A stretch of DNA of 48,421 bases, from assembly GCA_009695005.1 (NCBI GenBank), contig SIBU01000006.1:1-48421 (forward strand). The letters are read 5' to 3'. How positions within the stretch are numbered: position 1 is the stretch's first letter; each line of letters opens with the position of its first letter. This document shows positions 19,708 to 29,764 of this stretch, piece after piece. The translations under genes and the position numbers were made by a program. The stretch comes from Candidatus Tayloriibacteriota bacterium. Its GTDB lineage: Bacteria > Patescibacteriota > Minisyncoccia > Phycocordibacterales > SIBU01. The notes under the pieces were generated by a model. It worked only from the letters and a program-made list of their open reading frames with translations, ran no database searches and was not told the DNA's origin.

Positions 19708-20172
19708 ATGAGTGATAAGTTGGAGATGGAGATTACATCGAAGGCCGAAGACCTGATGTGGAATGCGGAGGAAACACACCTCTCTACTTTCTTCAGTGAA
19801 AAAAAAGAAGATGTTTTGCTGGCAGATGTTTCAGTTGCGGAGCTTGGTTTGCCAGACCAGTCAGCCTTCGGAGACATTCTGGCCGAGGCTGTCGGTCGTA
19901 CCGTGACCCACGACGGAAAGCAATACGCTTTAGCAAAAGCTTTGCCTGAGGACCTGCTTATGTTTCGCTTGGTCTATCTTGATTAGGAGGTAGATGAGTG
20001 GCTCCGTGGCGGTATGGATGCTATCGATCATCCGATGGGAAATAAAATGATCCTTCGGATTGTCCGAGGCAAGAACGGGATTTTCTATCTCGATACGGAT
20101 GATGGTGGAGACGATGAAGATGTGTTTGACGACCACGTCCAGTTCCTTTGGAGACTCATTCCTGCGCAGTGA
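19708..20172 (+). pseudogene. Hypothetical ORF interrupted by one in-frame TAG (19984-19986), frame continues to TGA at 20170-20172
   Basis: ORF 19540..19986 ends ...LVYLD*, same frame reads EVDEWLRGGMDAIDHPMGNKMILRIVRGKNGIFYLDTDDGGDDEDVFDDHVQFLWRLIPAQ*. Confidence 0.5.
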
Positions 20173-20220
20173 GTGCTGGGAAACCTCCTGTATCCAGAAG
20201 CAGCAAGAAATAAATTCTAC

Positions 20221-20247
20221 CCGCGTAACTTTCTGAAAGTTACGCGG
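20221..20247 (+). terminator. Intrinsic terminator
   Basis: CCGCGTAACTTTC-T-GAAAGTTACGCGG then TTTTAT. Confidence 0.8.
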
Positions 20248-20301
20248 TTTTATATTTTCCCTCTTTACTATTTTCCATTCTTCGTCTGATTGTCACTTAC
20301 T

Positions 20302-20494
20302 AAAGGCATTTTCATTAAGGGTTCAAGAGTGAATCGCATTACGGCGATTTAAAGGAGGTTCGCAATAACACTATCTATGGTATTTCTCTTGAAGGCATGA
20401 ATCTTTTTTTCTTGGGAGCGTTGGATTCAAAGGACTTGTCTGCTGAAACCAAAGAATCTCTAGATGACATTGATGTTTTGATTGTGTCTGTCAG
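20302..20494 (+). pseudogene. Decayed partial duplicate of the MBL-fold gene at 21063-21701
   Basis: AAAGGCATTTTCATTAAGGGTTCAAGAGTGAATCGCATTACGGCGAT... aligns along its length to ~21287-21480, with frameshift and stop. Confidence 0.85.
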
Positions 20495-20506
20495 TAGTAT
20501 AAAAAA

Positions 20507-20526
20507 ACCCGCTTTCTAATGCGGGT
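20507..20526 (-). terminator. Intrinsic terminator of the 20554..20946 gene
   Basis: Minus strand ACCCGC-loop-GCGGGT followed by TTTTTTT. Confidence 0.75.
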
Positions 20527-20553
20527 TAAGGTGCGTTTGGATTCATTTGTAAT

Positions 20554-20946
20554 TTATACATCCAGCATGAATCCGTGTAATTCATGCACGCAAATTATCG
20601 CGGTGTTCGAAGGTTTGCCGCCACCTGAGTCGGCAGGGACGTAAGTATGTTCTTCAAACCACAGGATGTCCTGCCTTCCAGGGAAGGAATTCCTATGGGA
20701 CTTGTCTTCGAGAAGATAGTATGTTCCCGTTTTGACTGGCGGTAGGTCTCCTTCAATACGCCAACCTTGATCGCGCTTGACCAGAACTTCACCCAACATT
20801 TCGGTGGAATCGGCCATGCTATCACCCGCACGCATGTATTGGATTTGTCCGGTTGGTGGAAACTCCCCTACGATTTTACCCATTTTTAAAAGTCGTATTG
20901 GTTTCGATCCACAGTTGATTATGGTCGGATGGGGTATGTATGTCAT
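20554..20946 (-). CDS. Hypothetical protein
   Basis: 130-aa ORF with its own terminator. Confidence 0.55.
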   Translation of the reverse strand: MTYIPHPTIINCGSKPIRLLKMGKIVGEFPPTGQIQYMRAGDSMADSTEMLGEVLVKRDQGWRIEGDLPPVKTGTYYLLEDKSHRNSFPGRQDILWFEEHTYVPADSGGGKPSNTAIICVHELHGFMLDV

Positions 20947-21062
20947 ATGCTTGTTTTTCTATCGTGTTTGTTCGGATTGCTGCTACGGAGTAAGGTACAT
21001 TAAATCAGGGATTAGTACAAGATGACTTTACTATTTGTCTTTTTTTATTTATTATTTCATTC

Positions 21063-21701
21063 ATGGTAATTACACATTCAGGCCTTGAGGCCATTAAAAT
21101 TCAATTTGGCGAGACAGTTATTGCTCTTAATCCAGTATCCAAAGAGTCTAAACACAAGTCAGCAAGATTTGGTGCGGACATTGCTTTGGTGTCATTAAAC
21201 GATCCTGATTTCAACGGTGTTGAGAATGTAACTCATGGTGGACGAGCTCCCTTTGTTGTAAACGGTCCAGGGGAATACGAAATCAAAGGCATTTTCATTA
21301 AGGGTTTCAAAAGCGAATCTCATTACGGCGACTCAAAGGATGTTCGCATCAATACTATATATAGTATTTCTCTTGAAGGCATGAACCTCTGCTTCTTGGG
21401 CGCACTCGATTCCAAAGACCTATCGGCTGAGACCAAAGAAGCGCTCGATGATATTGATGTTTTGTTTGTGCCCGTCGGGGGCAACGGTGTTCTTTCGCCG
21501 GCTGCGGCAAACGAACTTGCTGTTAAACTTGAACCGAAACTTATCATACCGATGCACTGGAGTAATGATGAGAAAAACTTGAAGGCTTTTCTTAAAGAAG
21601 CGGGCGAGGAAGGAAGTAAGCCGGAGGAGAAATTAACTCTTAAGAAAAAAGATTTGGAAGGCAAGGAAGGAGAGGTTGTTGTTTTGGCCCCAAGTCTCTA
21701 G
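21063..21701 (+). CDS. MBL-fold metal-dependent hydrolase-like protein
   Basis: MVITHSGLEAIKIQFGETVIALNPVSKESKHKSARFGADIALVSLNDPDF...KLIIPMHWS. Confidence 0.75.
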   Translation: MVITHSGLEAIKIQFGETVIALNPVSKESKHKSARFGADIALVSLNDPDFNGVENVTHGGRAPFVVNGPGEYEIKGIFIKGFKSESHYGDSKDVRINTIYSISLEGMNLCFLGALDSKDLSAETKEALDDIDVLFVPVGGNGVLSPAAANELAVKLEPKLIIPMHWSNDEKNLKAFLKEAGEEGSKPEEKLTLKKKDLEGKEGEVVVLAPSL

Positions 21702-21790
21702 TCCTTTAAATTTTTAGATTAAGAATTTTAAGTCGAAGTCATTTACAATTTCCCTCTAAATGTAATTTTCGATTTATTAGTTTGCCACCG

Positions 21791-22090
21791 ATGATTTTAG
21801 ACTTGATAGAAAACCTAAGAAAAAAACCTGTCGCTTATCGAAAGCGAGTAGTGTTTGTTTTGTCGACAGTTATTACCATCATTATTTTGACTTTTTGGTT
21901 GGGTACTTTCAATTACAGATTTGGTGGAAATGAAACAAGTCCAGAATTGTCGCAAGAGGGTTTAAAACCCATTCAAGAAATTAAATCTAGTATTTCAAAT
22001 TTTATCGATTCCGTTAAAAAAATCGGCAGTAATGTATTTGGATCTTTATCTGCTACTACCACCCAAAAATTTACCGAGCTTAAGAAGTAA
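21791..22090 (+). CDS. Hypothetical single-TM protein
   Basis: MILDLIENLRKKPVAYRKRVVFVLSTVITIIILTFWLG. Confidence 0.5.
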   Translation: MILDLIENLRKKPVAYRKRVVFVLSTVITIIILTFWLGTFNYRFGGNETSPELSQEGLKPIQEIKSSISNFIDSVKKIGSNVFGSLSATTTQKFTELKK

Positions 22091-22218
22091 TGTTTTTTAA
22101 TATGGAGATTGCACCTTTCGTGTGCGTAATATTGCAAAAAATAGACCTTCGTGGCCTAAGCAATTAACCTCTTTCAAGGCTTCCAATTTACTATTTATTC
22201 TGATAGAATACCCGCATT

Positions 22219-24696
22219 ATGGCTGCAAGAAAAGAAGATAAAGAACCGGAAAAGAAGGCAGAAAAACCGGCCCATATCAATGTTATTTCACGAAATATTT
22301 CGACAGAAATGCGCGAGTCGTATCTAGACTACGCTATGTCGGTTATTACTGCGCGTGCCCTTCCCGATGTTCGTGACGGTTTGAAACCTGTTCATCGCCG
22401 GATTCTTTTTGCCATGAACCAGATGGGTTTAACATCAACCGCTAAATTTAGAAAATCAGCTACGGTTGTTGGAGAAGTTCTCGGTAATTACCACCCTCAC
22501 GGAGATGTTGCTGTTTATGACACTATGGTAAAAATGGTTCAGGATTTCTCGATGCGTTACCCTCTTATTTTTGGTCAAGGAAATTTTGGATCAATCGATG
22601 GTGATCCTGCTGCGGCTCATCGTTACACAGAAGCTAGAATGTCTAAAATTGCGGCTGAGCTTCTTCGAGATATCGAAAAAGAAACCGTAGATTTTCGTCC
22701 AAATTACGACAATTCGAAAAACGAACCAACTGTTTTACCGAGTGTTGTTCCAAACCTTTTGCTTAACGGTACTCTCGGTATTGCCGTAGGTATGGCAACA
22801 AATATTCCGCCTCACAATTTAGGTGAAGTGGTTGATGCTACTGTGCATCTTGTTGATAACAAGAATGCCACTACGGAAGATTTGTTGCAATTTATTAAAG
22901 GGCCGGATTTTCCGACCGGAGGTATTGTTTTTGGAGCAAAAGATCTTCACCATGCATATAGTAGTGGACGAGGAGGTGTAGTGACTCGAGGAGTGGCGGA
23001 AATTACGGAAAATAAAGCTGGTGTAGCACAAATTATCATTACTTCGATACCTTACCGTGTAAATAAATCTGAGCTTATTATACAGATTGCCGATTTGGTT
23101 CGTGAGAAAAAAATCGAAGGCATCAAGGGTCTGCGAGATGAATCTTCCAAAGACATTAGAGTTGCTATTGATTTAAAACAAGGAGCATATCCAGAGAAGA
23201 TTTTGAATTATATATATAAGCACACACAACTTGAAGAAGCTTTTCACTTTAATGTGGTGGCTTTGGTCAATGGAATTCCTCAGACATTGTCGCTTAAAGC
23301 GATTTTGGAGGAATTTGTGGCTCATAGAGTTGTGGTGGTGCGACGCAGAACTGAGTTTGATTTAAGAAAGGCTGAGGATAGGGAGCACATTTTAATCGGC
23401 CTTAAGAAGGCTCTTGACCATATCGATGAAATTATTAAACTCATCAGAAAATCAAAGGATACTCCGGAGGCGCATGCCAATTTGATGAAGCAGTTTAAAT
23501 TTTCCGACCGACAGGCCACTGCAATTCTCGAAATGAAACTTGCTCGTTTGGCCAGTTTGGAGCGCAAGAAAATCGAGGACGAACTTACTGCTGTTCAGGC
23601 TCTTATTAAGACTCTAAAGGAAATTTTGGCCAGCCCAAAGAAAATTTTAGGCATTATTAAAGATGAATTGAATGAAATTAAAGCCAAGTATGGTGATGAT
23701 CGTCGCACGAAAATAATCAAACAGGCTGCAGGCACATTTTCCGAGGAAGATTTGATTCCTGACGTTGAAAGTGTTTTGGTGTTGACCAAGGGTGGTTACA
23801 TTAAACGTACTGATCCTGAAGAATATCGAAAGCAAAAGCGCGGAGGTGTCGGTGTGATTGACCTTGATACTAAGGAGGAAGATTTTGTGACGATGTTTCT
23901 CACAACCACAACTCACAGTGACCTCCTTTTCTTTACGGACAAGGGTAAGGCCTATCAGATAAAGATGTATGAAATTCCTGAAGGTAAACGTGCCACCAAG
24001 GGTAAGTCAATTATGAACTTTATTTCTCTTGCCGAAGACGAGAAAGTGACCAGTATTTTGGCTATGCCGAAAGCTGTAAAAGAATCCAGCTTGTCGCTTC
24101 TTATGGTAACTAAAGAGGGTGTGGGTAAGAAAACTGCAGCTAAGAATTTTCATGATGTTCGTAGGAGCGGTTTGATTGCCATTAAATTACAACAGGGTGA
24201 TCAATTGATTTCCGCTTCCTTTGTTGAAAAAAGCGATGAGTGCATCGTGGCAACTTCAAATGGTCAGTCTATTCGTTTTAGGGAAAGTGATGTTCGAGAG
24301 ATGGGAAGAAATGCCGGTGGCGTTCGTGTAGTTCGTTTGAAAAAAGGAGACGTTCTTGTTGGTTCAGATATCATCAAGAAAAATCAAAAAAATCCAACCT
24401 TGCTTGTGATTATGGAAAACGGTTATGGTAAGAAAACCGATTTGGAGGAATATAAAACGCAGAAACGAGGCGGTTCAGGTATTAAAACTGCCAAAATCAC
24501 ATCAAAGACCGGAAAGCTTATCGCTTCAAAAGTTGTAGATGAGGCGGAGATAGAAGAAGTAATTGCAATTTCAAAGAAAAGTCAGGTTATTCGTGTGGAT
24601 GTAAAGGAAATTCCAATTATCGGAAGACAAACTCAGGGTGTTCGCATTATGAGATTACGAGAAGGGGATTCAATCGCGTCCATTACCTGTCTATAA
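22219..24696 (+). CDS. gyrA: DNA gyrase subunit A
   Basis: [44 protein letters not shown]-terminal GyrA repeats. Confidence 0.97.
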   Translation: MAARKEDKEPEKKAEKPAHINVISRNISTEMRESYLDYAMSVITARALPDVRDGLKPVHRRILFAMNQMGLTSTAKFRKSATVVGEVLGNYHPHGDVAVYDTMVKMVQDFSMRYPLIFGQGNFGSIDGDPAAAHRYTEARMSKIAAELLRDIEKETVDFRPNYDNSKNEPTVLPSVVPNLLLNGTLGIAVGMATNIPPHNLGEVVDATVHLVDNKNATTEDLLQFIKGPDFPTGGIVFGAKDLHHAYSSGRGGVVTRGVAEITENKAGVAQIIITSIPYRVNKSELIIQIADLVREKKIEGIKGLRDESSKDIRVAIDLKQGAYPEKILNYIYKHTQLEEAFHFNVVALVNGIPQTLSLKAILEEFVAHRVVVVRRRTEFDLRKAEDREHILIGLKKALDHIDEIIKLIRKSKDTPEAHANLMKQFKFSDRQATAILEMKLARLASLERKKIEDELTAVQALIKTLKEILASPKKILGIIKDELNEIKAKYGDDRRTKIIKQAAGTFSEEDLIPDVESVLVLTKGGYIKRTDPEEYRKQKRGGVGVIDLDTKEEDFVTMFLTTTTHSDLLFFTDKGKAYQIKMYEIPEGKRATKGKSIMNFISLAEDEKVTSILAMPKAVKESSLSLLMVTKEGVGKKTAAKNFHDVRRSGLIAIKLQQGDQLISASFVEKSDECIVATSNGQSIRFRESDVREMGRNAGGVRVVRLKKGDVLVGSDIIKKNQKNPTLLVIMENGYGKKTDLEEYKTQKRGGSGIKTAKITSKTGKLIASKVVDEAEIEEVIAISKKSQVIRVDVKEIPIIGRQTQGVRIMRLREGDSIASITCL

Positions 24697-24814
24697 TTTA
24701 ATGTTATTTCTCCGTTGGCGTGTTAGAATATTGCTTAAGATATTAGGCATGATTTTTTTTGTTATTTAGGTATTGTTTCGATTTTCGATATTAAAATTTC
24801 GAATTTACACTTCA

Positions 24815-25342
24815 ATGTTTAGCGACCCTCAAAAAAATATCGAACAACTCCGACTTTTACCCGACGCTCATGTGGCTGATTTTGGTTCTGGGGCTGGTCA
24901 CTACACTTTAGCTGCCGCAAAAGCTGTTGGAAATATGGGCAGAGTTTACGCTATCGATGTTTTAAAGGAAATGCTTCAAAAGTTGAAGAATCAAGCTGAA
25001 AGAGCTGGATTTATTAATGTTGAGTCTGTTTGGGGAAATATTGAGAAACTGGGTGGTACCAGGCTTGCCGATGCTTCTGTTGATGCGGTACTTGTTTGCA
25101 ATACTCTTTTCCAAGTTGAGGACAAGAAGGATCTTCCTGTGGAGGCCAAGCGAATTCTAAAGCCACATGGAAAGATTCTGGTAGTTGATTGGAAGGAATC
25201 ATTCGGCGGAATGGGGCCACAGTCGGGTCATGTTGTGGACAGTGCCACAGCTAGATCGCTTTTTGAAAAAGTTGGTTTTACCTTCGAAAGGGAAATTTCA
25301 GCTGGCGCTCATCATTATGGTATGATTTTAAGAAGAGCGTAG
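24815..25342 (+). CDS. Class I SAM-dependent methyltransferase
   Basis: HVADFGSGAGHYTLAAAKAVGNMGRVYAIDV. Confidence 0.85.
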   Translation: MFSDPQKNIEQLRLLPDAHVADFGSGAGHYTLAAAKAVGNMGRVYAIDVLKEMLQKLKNQAERAGFINVESVWGNIEKLGGTRLADASVDAVLVCNTLFQVEDKKDLPVEAKRILKPHGKILVVDWKESFGGMGPQSGHVVDSATARSLFEKVGFTFEREISAGAHHYGMILRRA

Positions 25343-25407
25343 TTTAAGCTCCTAGGTCTGATTTAACTTTGTTGATATTAATTTTACTGACAAAAATCTT
25401 CTAAATT

Positions 25408-26676
25408 ATGAAAACTAGTCCATTTCAAATTATAGTTCTTTCGTTTTTTGCAGTATCTATAGTTATCGGAGTTATAGTTTTGTCTTCAATTAAAAGTTCC
25501 AGCCAGGGTCCCGGCGCGACAATAGTAATTTGGGGAACTATGCCACAGCAAGTTTTTAGTTTTTCCACCGCTGCACTGACGCAAACAAACAAAAATTTGA
25601 AGTTTAATTATATAGAGATGAAGTCTGATACCTTTGACAGAGATCTTGTAGAGGCGCTGGCCTCCGGAATTGGTCCAGATGTAATTTTACTTCCGCAAGA
25701 TTATATTGTTAGATTGCGTGATAAAATTTTACCTATGCCTTACACCGCGCTACCTTTGCGGGACTTTATGGATACTTTTATTCAGGAAGGATCTCTGTAT
25801 TTGGATGAAGGCGGGATTCTTGCTGTTCCGTTTACTGTTGATCCTCTTGTTATGTACTGGAACAGGGACTTACTTACAAATGCAGGTATGGCCATACCTC
25901 CTAAAACCTGGAATGAATTCATCACTTTGGCACCGAAACTTACTGTGCGGGATAAGAGCATCAATGTGATAAAAAGTACTGTCGCCTTGGGAGAGTTTAG
26001 AAATATTGCTAATTCTAAAGAGATTGTTTCAGCACTGTTTCTCCAAACTGGTAATCCGATAATGAAGCATGACGCCAGTGGTTTTGGTAGTGCACTTTAT
26101 CCTTCAACTTTGGGTACTGTCGGAGCTATGAATTTTTACACCGATTTTGCCAACCCGGTGAAGCCGAATTATTCATGGAACAGGGCATTGCCAAATTCTC
26201 GCGATATGTTTACGGCAGGGGATTTAGTTTTTTATTTTGGCTTTGCTTCTGAAATCTCTAAAATTCGAGAAAAGAATCCCAATTTGAATTTTGATGTGAC
26301 ATATTTCCCACAACCAAAAAGTGCACCCGTTTTAACCACGTTTGGTCGGATGCAGGGTTTAGCTGTGCTCAAAAGTTCGCCTAACGCTTCACAGGCATTC
26401 GGGGATATTTTAGCCCTTACTTCTGCGGAATCTATTGCTAGTGTCAGCAAGGCAACAAATCTTCCCCCTGTTCGTTTGGATTTGCTTTCTACAAGTTCAG
26501 AGGATCCTTATCAAGCTATATTTTATAGTTCAGCTATCAGGGCTCAAGGTTGGCTTGATCCAAATCCGCAATCGTCACGAACTATTTTTCAGAACATGAT
26601 AGAATCTATCACTAGCGGTGAGCAGGAGGTGGGAGCTGCAATTGATTTGGCCGGGAGGAATTTGAATGGTATTTAA
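25408..26676 (+). CDS. Extracellular solute-binding protein (ABC sugar-type), membrane-anchored
   Basis: N-terminal TM; GPDVILLPQDYIVRL...VMYWNRDLLTNAGMAIPPKTWNEFITLAPKLT. Confidence 0.8.
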   Translation: MKTSPFQIIVLSFFAVSIVIGVIVLSSIKSSSQGPGATIVIWGTMPQQVFSFSTAALTQTNKNLKFNYIEMKSDTFDRDLVEALASGIGPDVILLPQDYIVRLRDKILPMPYTALPLRDFMDTFIQEGSLYLDEGGILAVPFTVDPLVMYWNRDLLTNAGMAIPPKTWNEFITLAPKLTVRDKSINVIKSTVALGEFRNIANSKEIVSALFLQTGNPIMKHDASGFGSALYPSTLGTVGAMNFYTDFANPVKPNYSWNRALPNSRDMFTAGDLVFYFGFASEISKIREKNPNLNFDVTYFPQPKSAPVLTTFGRMQGLAVLKSSPNASQAFGDILALTSAESIASVSKATNLPPVRLDLLSTSSEDPYQAIFYSSAIRAQGWLDPNPQSSRTIFQNMIESITSGEQEVGAAIDLAGRNLNGI

Positions 26677-26692
26677 ATGAATTAAATATAGT

Positions 26693-27190
26693 ATGAATAT
26701 ATCAAGTGGAGCAAGAATAATCGCAACAACACTTTTAATTTTTATAGTTGGATTTTTGGCAGTACCCTTTTTTGTAGTTAATGCTGCTAGTGGATTGGTA
26801 CCTTGCGGAGATAAAGCCTATAACTTGACGGATAATCTTCCGCCTACTGATAAAAATGGTAAATTAAGTATGAAACCTGGTGAAAATGTTGGTGATGTTA
26901 GCAATCCTTGTGGTTGGAATGATTTTATTGTTGGCATTACCAATGTTACCAATTATTTTATAATTATGGGTACTGCAGTTTCAGCTTTAGCTTTCGGATA
27001 TGCTGGTTATCTAATGATGACTGCAGGTGGTGAGATGAGTAAAATTCAAGAGGCGAGGTCCATCTTTGGAAAAGTTTTGGTGGGTTTTCTAATTATGCTT
27101 TCTGCTTGGCTTATTGTTCATGCTATTGATGCCATGTTTATTTCAAATGATTTTATCAGGTCAGATACGACTGGTATCAAGCCAATATAG
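26693..27190 (+). CDS. T4SS pilin/TrbC-VirB2-like membrane protein
   Basis: Signal peptide plus two TM; MGTAVSALAFGYAGYLMMTAGGEMSKIQEARSIFGKVLVGFLIMLSAWLIVHAI. Confidence 0.7.
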   Translation: MNISSGARIIATTLLIFIVGFLAVPFFVVNAASGLVPCGDKAYNLTDNLPPTDKNGKLSMKPGENVGDVSNPCGWNDFIVGITNVTNYFIIMGTAVSALAFGYAGYLMMTAGGEMSKIQEARSIFGKVLVGFLIMLSAWLIVHAIDAMFISNDFIRSDTTGIKPI

Positions 27191-27221
27191 TCATATTTAT
27201 AATAACGTTTCAATTTAATTT

Positions 27222-27635
27222 ATGTCTACAGCAAAAAGCAAAAAAATTTATTGGACAATTCTATCGCTAGTTATTGTTTTTTTTCAGAGCAATATTCTTC
27301 ATGCCCAAATCGGTCAAAGTGTTGGTCCAGCACCGATTATTTCAAATCCACTTGGTAGAGGTAACGATACTATTGCAGCTTTTATAGCCATGCTTATGGA
27401 TACTATTTTTCCCATTGCTGCCATGGCCTCAATTTTCTTTATGATTTTCGCTGGTTTTAGGATGGTTTTGTACAGCAGTAATGAGGAAAAACTTGCTGAG
27501 GCTCGTCAAGCATTCCTTTGGACTGTTATCGGTATTGGTGTTTTGTTAGGTGCTAAGGTGTTTTCCGCCGTTGTTTGCGGTACTGTTAATCAGCTTTTGT
27601 CCAGCCCTGCTCAGTTGTCGTGTCCTAGGCCGTAA
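27222..27635 (+). CDS. T4SS pilin-like membrane protein
   Basis: SIFFMIFAGFRMVLYSSNEEKLAEARQAFLWTVIGIGVLLGAKVF. Confidence 0.7.
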   Translation: MSTAKSKKIYWTILSLVIVFFQSNILHAQIGQSVGPAPIISNPLGRGNDTIAAFIAMLMDTIFPIAAMASIFFMIFAGFRMVLYSSNEEKLAEARQAFLWTVIGIGVLLGAKVFSAVVCGTVNQLLSSPAQLSCPRP

Positions 27636-27652
27636 AGTTAATTACTATCAGA

Positions 27653-28018
27653 ATGAGCATTAATATAAAAATTGATAAAAGTCCTACTAGGAGAAAATTA
27701 TCTACTAATTTATGTTTTTATATTTTAGTCGTTTTGTTTCATTTCCCAATTTTTGTTTCTGCATTAGACAAGCCGGAAAATCTTACCGATTTTGTTGGCA
27801 ATTTTATTACATCTCTTGATTTTGTAATAGCCTTTATAGTTTTACTTTCCTTTTTCACTTTTTTAACCGGAATACTAAAATACGTAAATGCGGGCGGAGA
27901 CGAGGAGAGATTAGGTAAAGCCAAACAACTTATCATATACGGTATCTTGGGGCTGTTTGTCATGTTTTCATTTTGGGGGTTGGCAAGTATCGTGTCGAAT
28001 ACCTCTTTAGGTGTTTAA
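27653..28018 (+). CDS. T4SS pilin-like membrane protein
   Basis: FFTFLTGILKYVNAGGDEERLGKAKQLIIYGILGLFVMFSFWGLASIV. Confidence 0.7.
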   Translation: MSINIKIDKSPTRRKLSTNLCFYILVVLFHFPIFVSALDKPENLTDFVGNFITSLDFVIAFIVLLSFFTFLTGILKYVNAGGDEERLGKAKQLIIYGILGLFVMFSFWGLASIVSNTSLGV

Positions 28019-28058
28019 ATTTGTACAAGGTAAATAAGTTAAAAGTAAAAGAAAAAAT

Positions 28059-28862
28059 ATGTTAAGAATTAATAAATTCATTTTTGGAAGTTTGGCAATC
28101 TCTGTGTTGCTGGCCAGTTTTATTTTTCCGATTCAACAAGTGTCAGCTGCTTGTACTGAAGCCCAAGTTGATTCATGGCTTGCGGGGAAAAATCTTACTC
28201 GTAATGGGGAAAATCTCCATCAAGCGTATCAGTCGCTTAACGATTGCCCGACAAATGGGGGAGGCATTGGTGATTTTATTGTCCAAATAAACAGAATTTT
28301 AAATTACATCATTCCTTTTCTTGTGGGTCTTGCTGTTTTTCTCATAATTTACGGAATTTTAGGTTATATCTCAAAGGCTGCTGATGAGGAAAAACGCAAA
28401 GAAGCTAAGGATTTTATCATGTGGGGAGTTTTGGGAGTTTTTGCGATGATTTCTGTTTGGGGGTTCATCTCGATCGTTGTGAATTCATTTAATTTAGATA
28501 ACTCCACAAGCATTGTATCTAACAGATATCCCGGTGCAACTATACCCAGTACACAACCTACAAATCTAGTTGATTTGATTGGTCGGGTTAATGGCCTTAT
28601 GAACGCTACTATCCCGTTCTTGATTGGATTGGGAGTTTTCCTTATTATATTCGGTATTTTCAATTACATTCGTCAAGGTGCAAACGAGGAGAAACGTGCC
28701 GAGGCTCGGATGTTTATTCTTTGGGGGGTTATTAGTGTGTTCGTAATGTTGTCAGTTTGGGGTTTTGTTAATATTTTACTAAATACATTTAAATTCGATA
28801 ATACTGTGCCGAGATTAGATGGTGCGAAGGGAATACTAAAAAATCTACAATTACCATCTTAG
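28059..28862 (+). CDS. Tandem-duplicated T4SS pilin-like membrane protein (two pilin units)
   Basis: Two similar halves: INRILNYIIPFLVGLAVFLIIYGILGYISKAADEEKRKEAKDFIMWGVLGVF and VNGLMNATIPFLIGLGVFLIIFGIFNYIRQGANEEKRAEARMFILWGVISVF. Confidence 0.75.
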   Translation: MLRINKFIFGSLAISVLLASFIFPIQQVSAACTEAQVDSWLAGKNLTRNGENLHQAYQSLNDCPTNGGGIGDFIVQINRILNYIIPFLVGLAVFLIIYGILGYISKAADEEKRKEAKDFIMWGVLGVFAMISVWGFISIVVNSFNLDNSTSIVSNRYPGATIPSTQPTNLVDLIGRVNGLMNATIPFLIGLGVFLIIFGIFNYIRQGANEEKRAEARMFILWGVISVFVMLSVWGFVNILLNTFKFDNTVPRLDGAKGILKNLQLPS

Positions 28863-28990
28863 TTTTGTTATCACTAATCCACAGTTTGCTTGCTAATATA
28901 CTCTTGAACAAGATATAATATAAGCTGATATTACAAAAAATAAAAGGTCGTTTTGTTCTCAATTATCAATTTAGAATTAATTAATTATAA

Positions 28991-29395
28991 ATGAAAAAAT
29001 ATATCATAGGTTCGTCAGTTGCAACAACGCTCACTGTTTTTGCTCAAAGTGCTTTTGCACAAGCAGCACTAATAAATGTAAAGCCAGCTACTTTTGATAG
29101 CTCAGGCTTAGGGGGTCTTATAGTGGCTGTAAATCGAATTGTTAATTACATTGTGCCATTCCTGGTCGGTCTTGCTGTCCTAGTAGTTATTTACGGAGTG
29201 TTCGGTTTTATCAGTAACGCCGCTGATGAAGAGGCTCGCGCAAGTGCAAAGCAGTTCATCATCTGGGGCATTATCGGTATCTTTATCATGCTTTCAGTTT
29301 GGGGCTTGGTAACTATTTTGGAAGGAACTTTGGTCTTGACTAAAGATGCTTCTGGTATTAAAACTCCAACTGTAAGTACTACTATAGTTCCATAG
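28991..29395 (+). CDS. T4SS pilin-like membrane protein
   Basis: VNRIVNYIVPFLVGLAVLVVIYGVFGFISNAADEEARASAKQFIIWGIIGIFIMLSVWGLV. Confidence 0.75.
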   Translation: MKKYIIGSSVATTLTVFAQSAFAQAALINVKPATFDSSGLGGLIVAVNRIVNYIVPFLVGLAVLVVIYGVFGFISNAADEEARASAKQFIIWGIIGIFIMLSVWGLVTILEGTLVLTKDASGIKTPTVSTTIVP

Positions 29396-29402
29396 TTAAC
29401 TA

Positions 29403-29651
29403 ATGAACGAGGTAACTATTCTTGTTAATAAAATCAGCACATATATTCTCAAGCCACTGATTTATTTAATGTTTGCTGTAGCAACCCTTGTGTTTATTTG
29501 GGGCATTCGAGGCTACATAGGTTCAGCTGATGACGCTGAAGCAAGGGCAAAAGGTGCTCAGCAGATGATTTGGGGTATTGTTGGAATGGCAATAATGATT
29601 GGTGCAGTAGCACTTGTTGAGATTATTAAGAATACTGCCACTGTATTGTAA
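29403..29651 (+). CDS. Short T4SS pilin-like membrane protein
   Basis: LMFAVATLVFIWGIRGYIGSADDAEARAKGAQQMIWGIVGMAIMIGAVALVEII. Confidence 0.7.
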   Translation: MNEVTILVNKISTYILKPLIYLMFAVATLVFIWGIRGYIGSADDAEARAKGAQQMIWGIVGMAIMIGAVALVEIIKNTATVL

Positions 29652-29664
29652 AGATTTTGGGAAA

Positions 29665-29701
29665 AACAACCCCCGTTTCGCCTTGCGAAACGGGGGTTGT
29701 T
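29665..29701. terminator. Bidirectional terminator hairpin
   Basis: AACAACCCCCGTTTCGC-CTT-GCGAAACGGGGGTTGTT, 17-bp perfect arms. Confidence 0.85.
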
Positions 29702-29720
29702 TTATTTCTGCAAAGGAAAA

Positions 29721-29748
29721 GGCGGGAATTGATAAATCAATTCCCGCC
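29721..29748 (-). terminator. Second hairpin, candidate terminator for the minus-strand band-7 operon
   Basis: GGCGGGAATTGA-TAAA-TCAATTCCCGCC. Confidence 0.55.
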
Positions 29749-29764
29749 ATGTTTTGTACCTTTA

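Noticed and set aside
19984-19986. Stop-codon reassignment (TAG as sense)
   Set aside because: TAG terminates other well-supported genes in the window, so a genome-wide code change is not supported.
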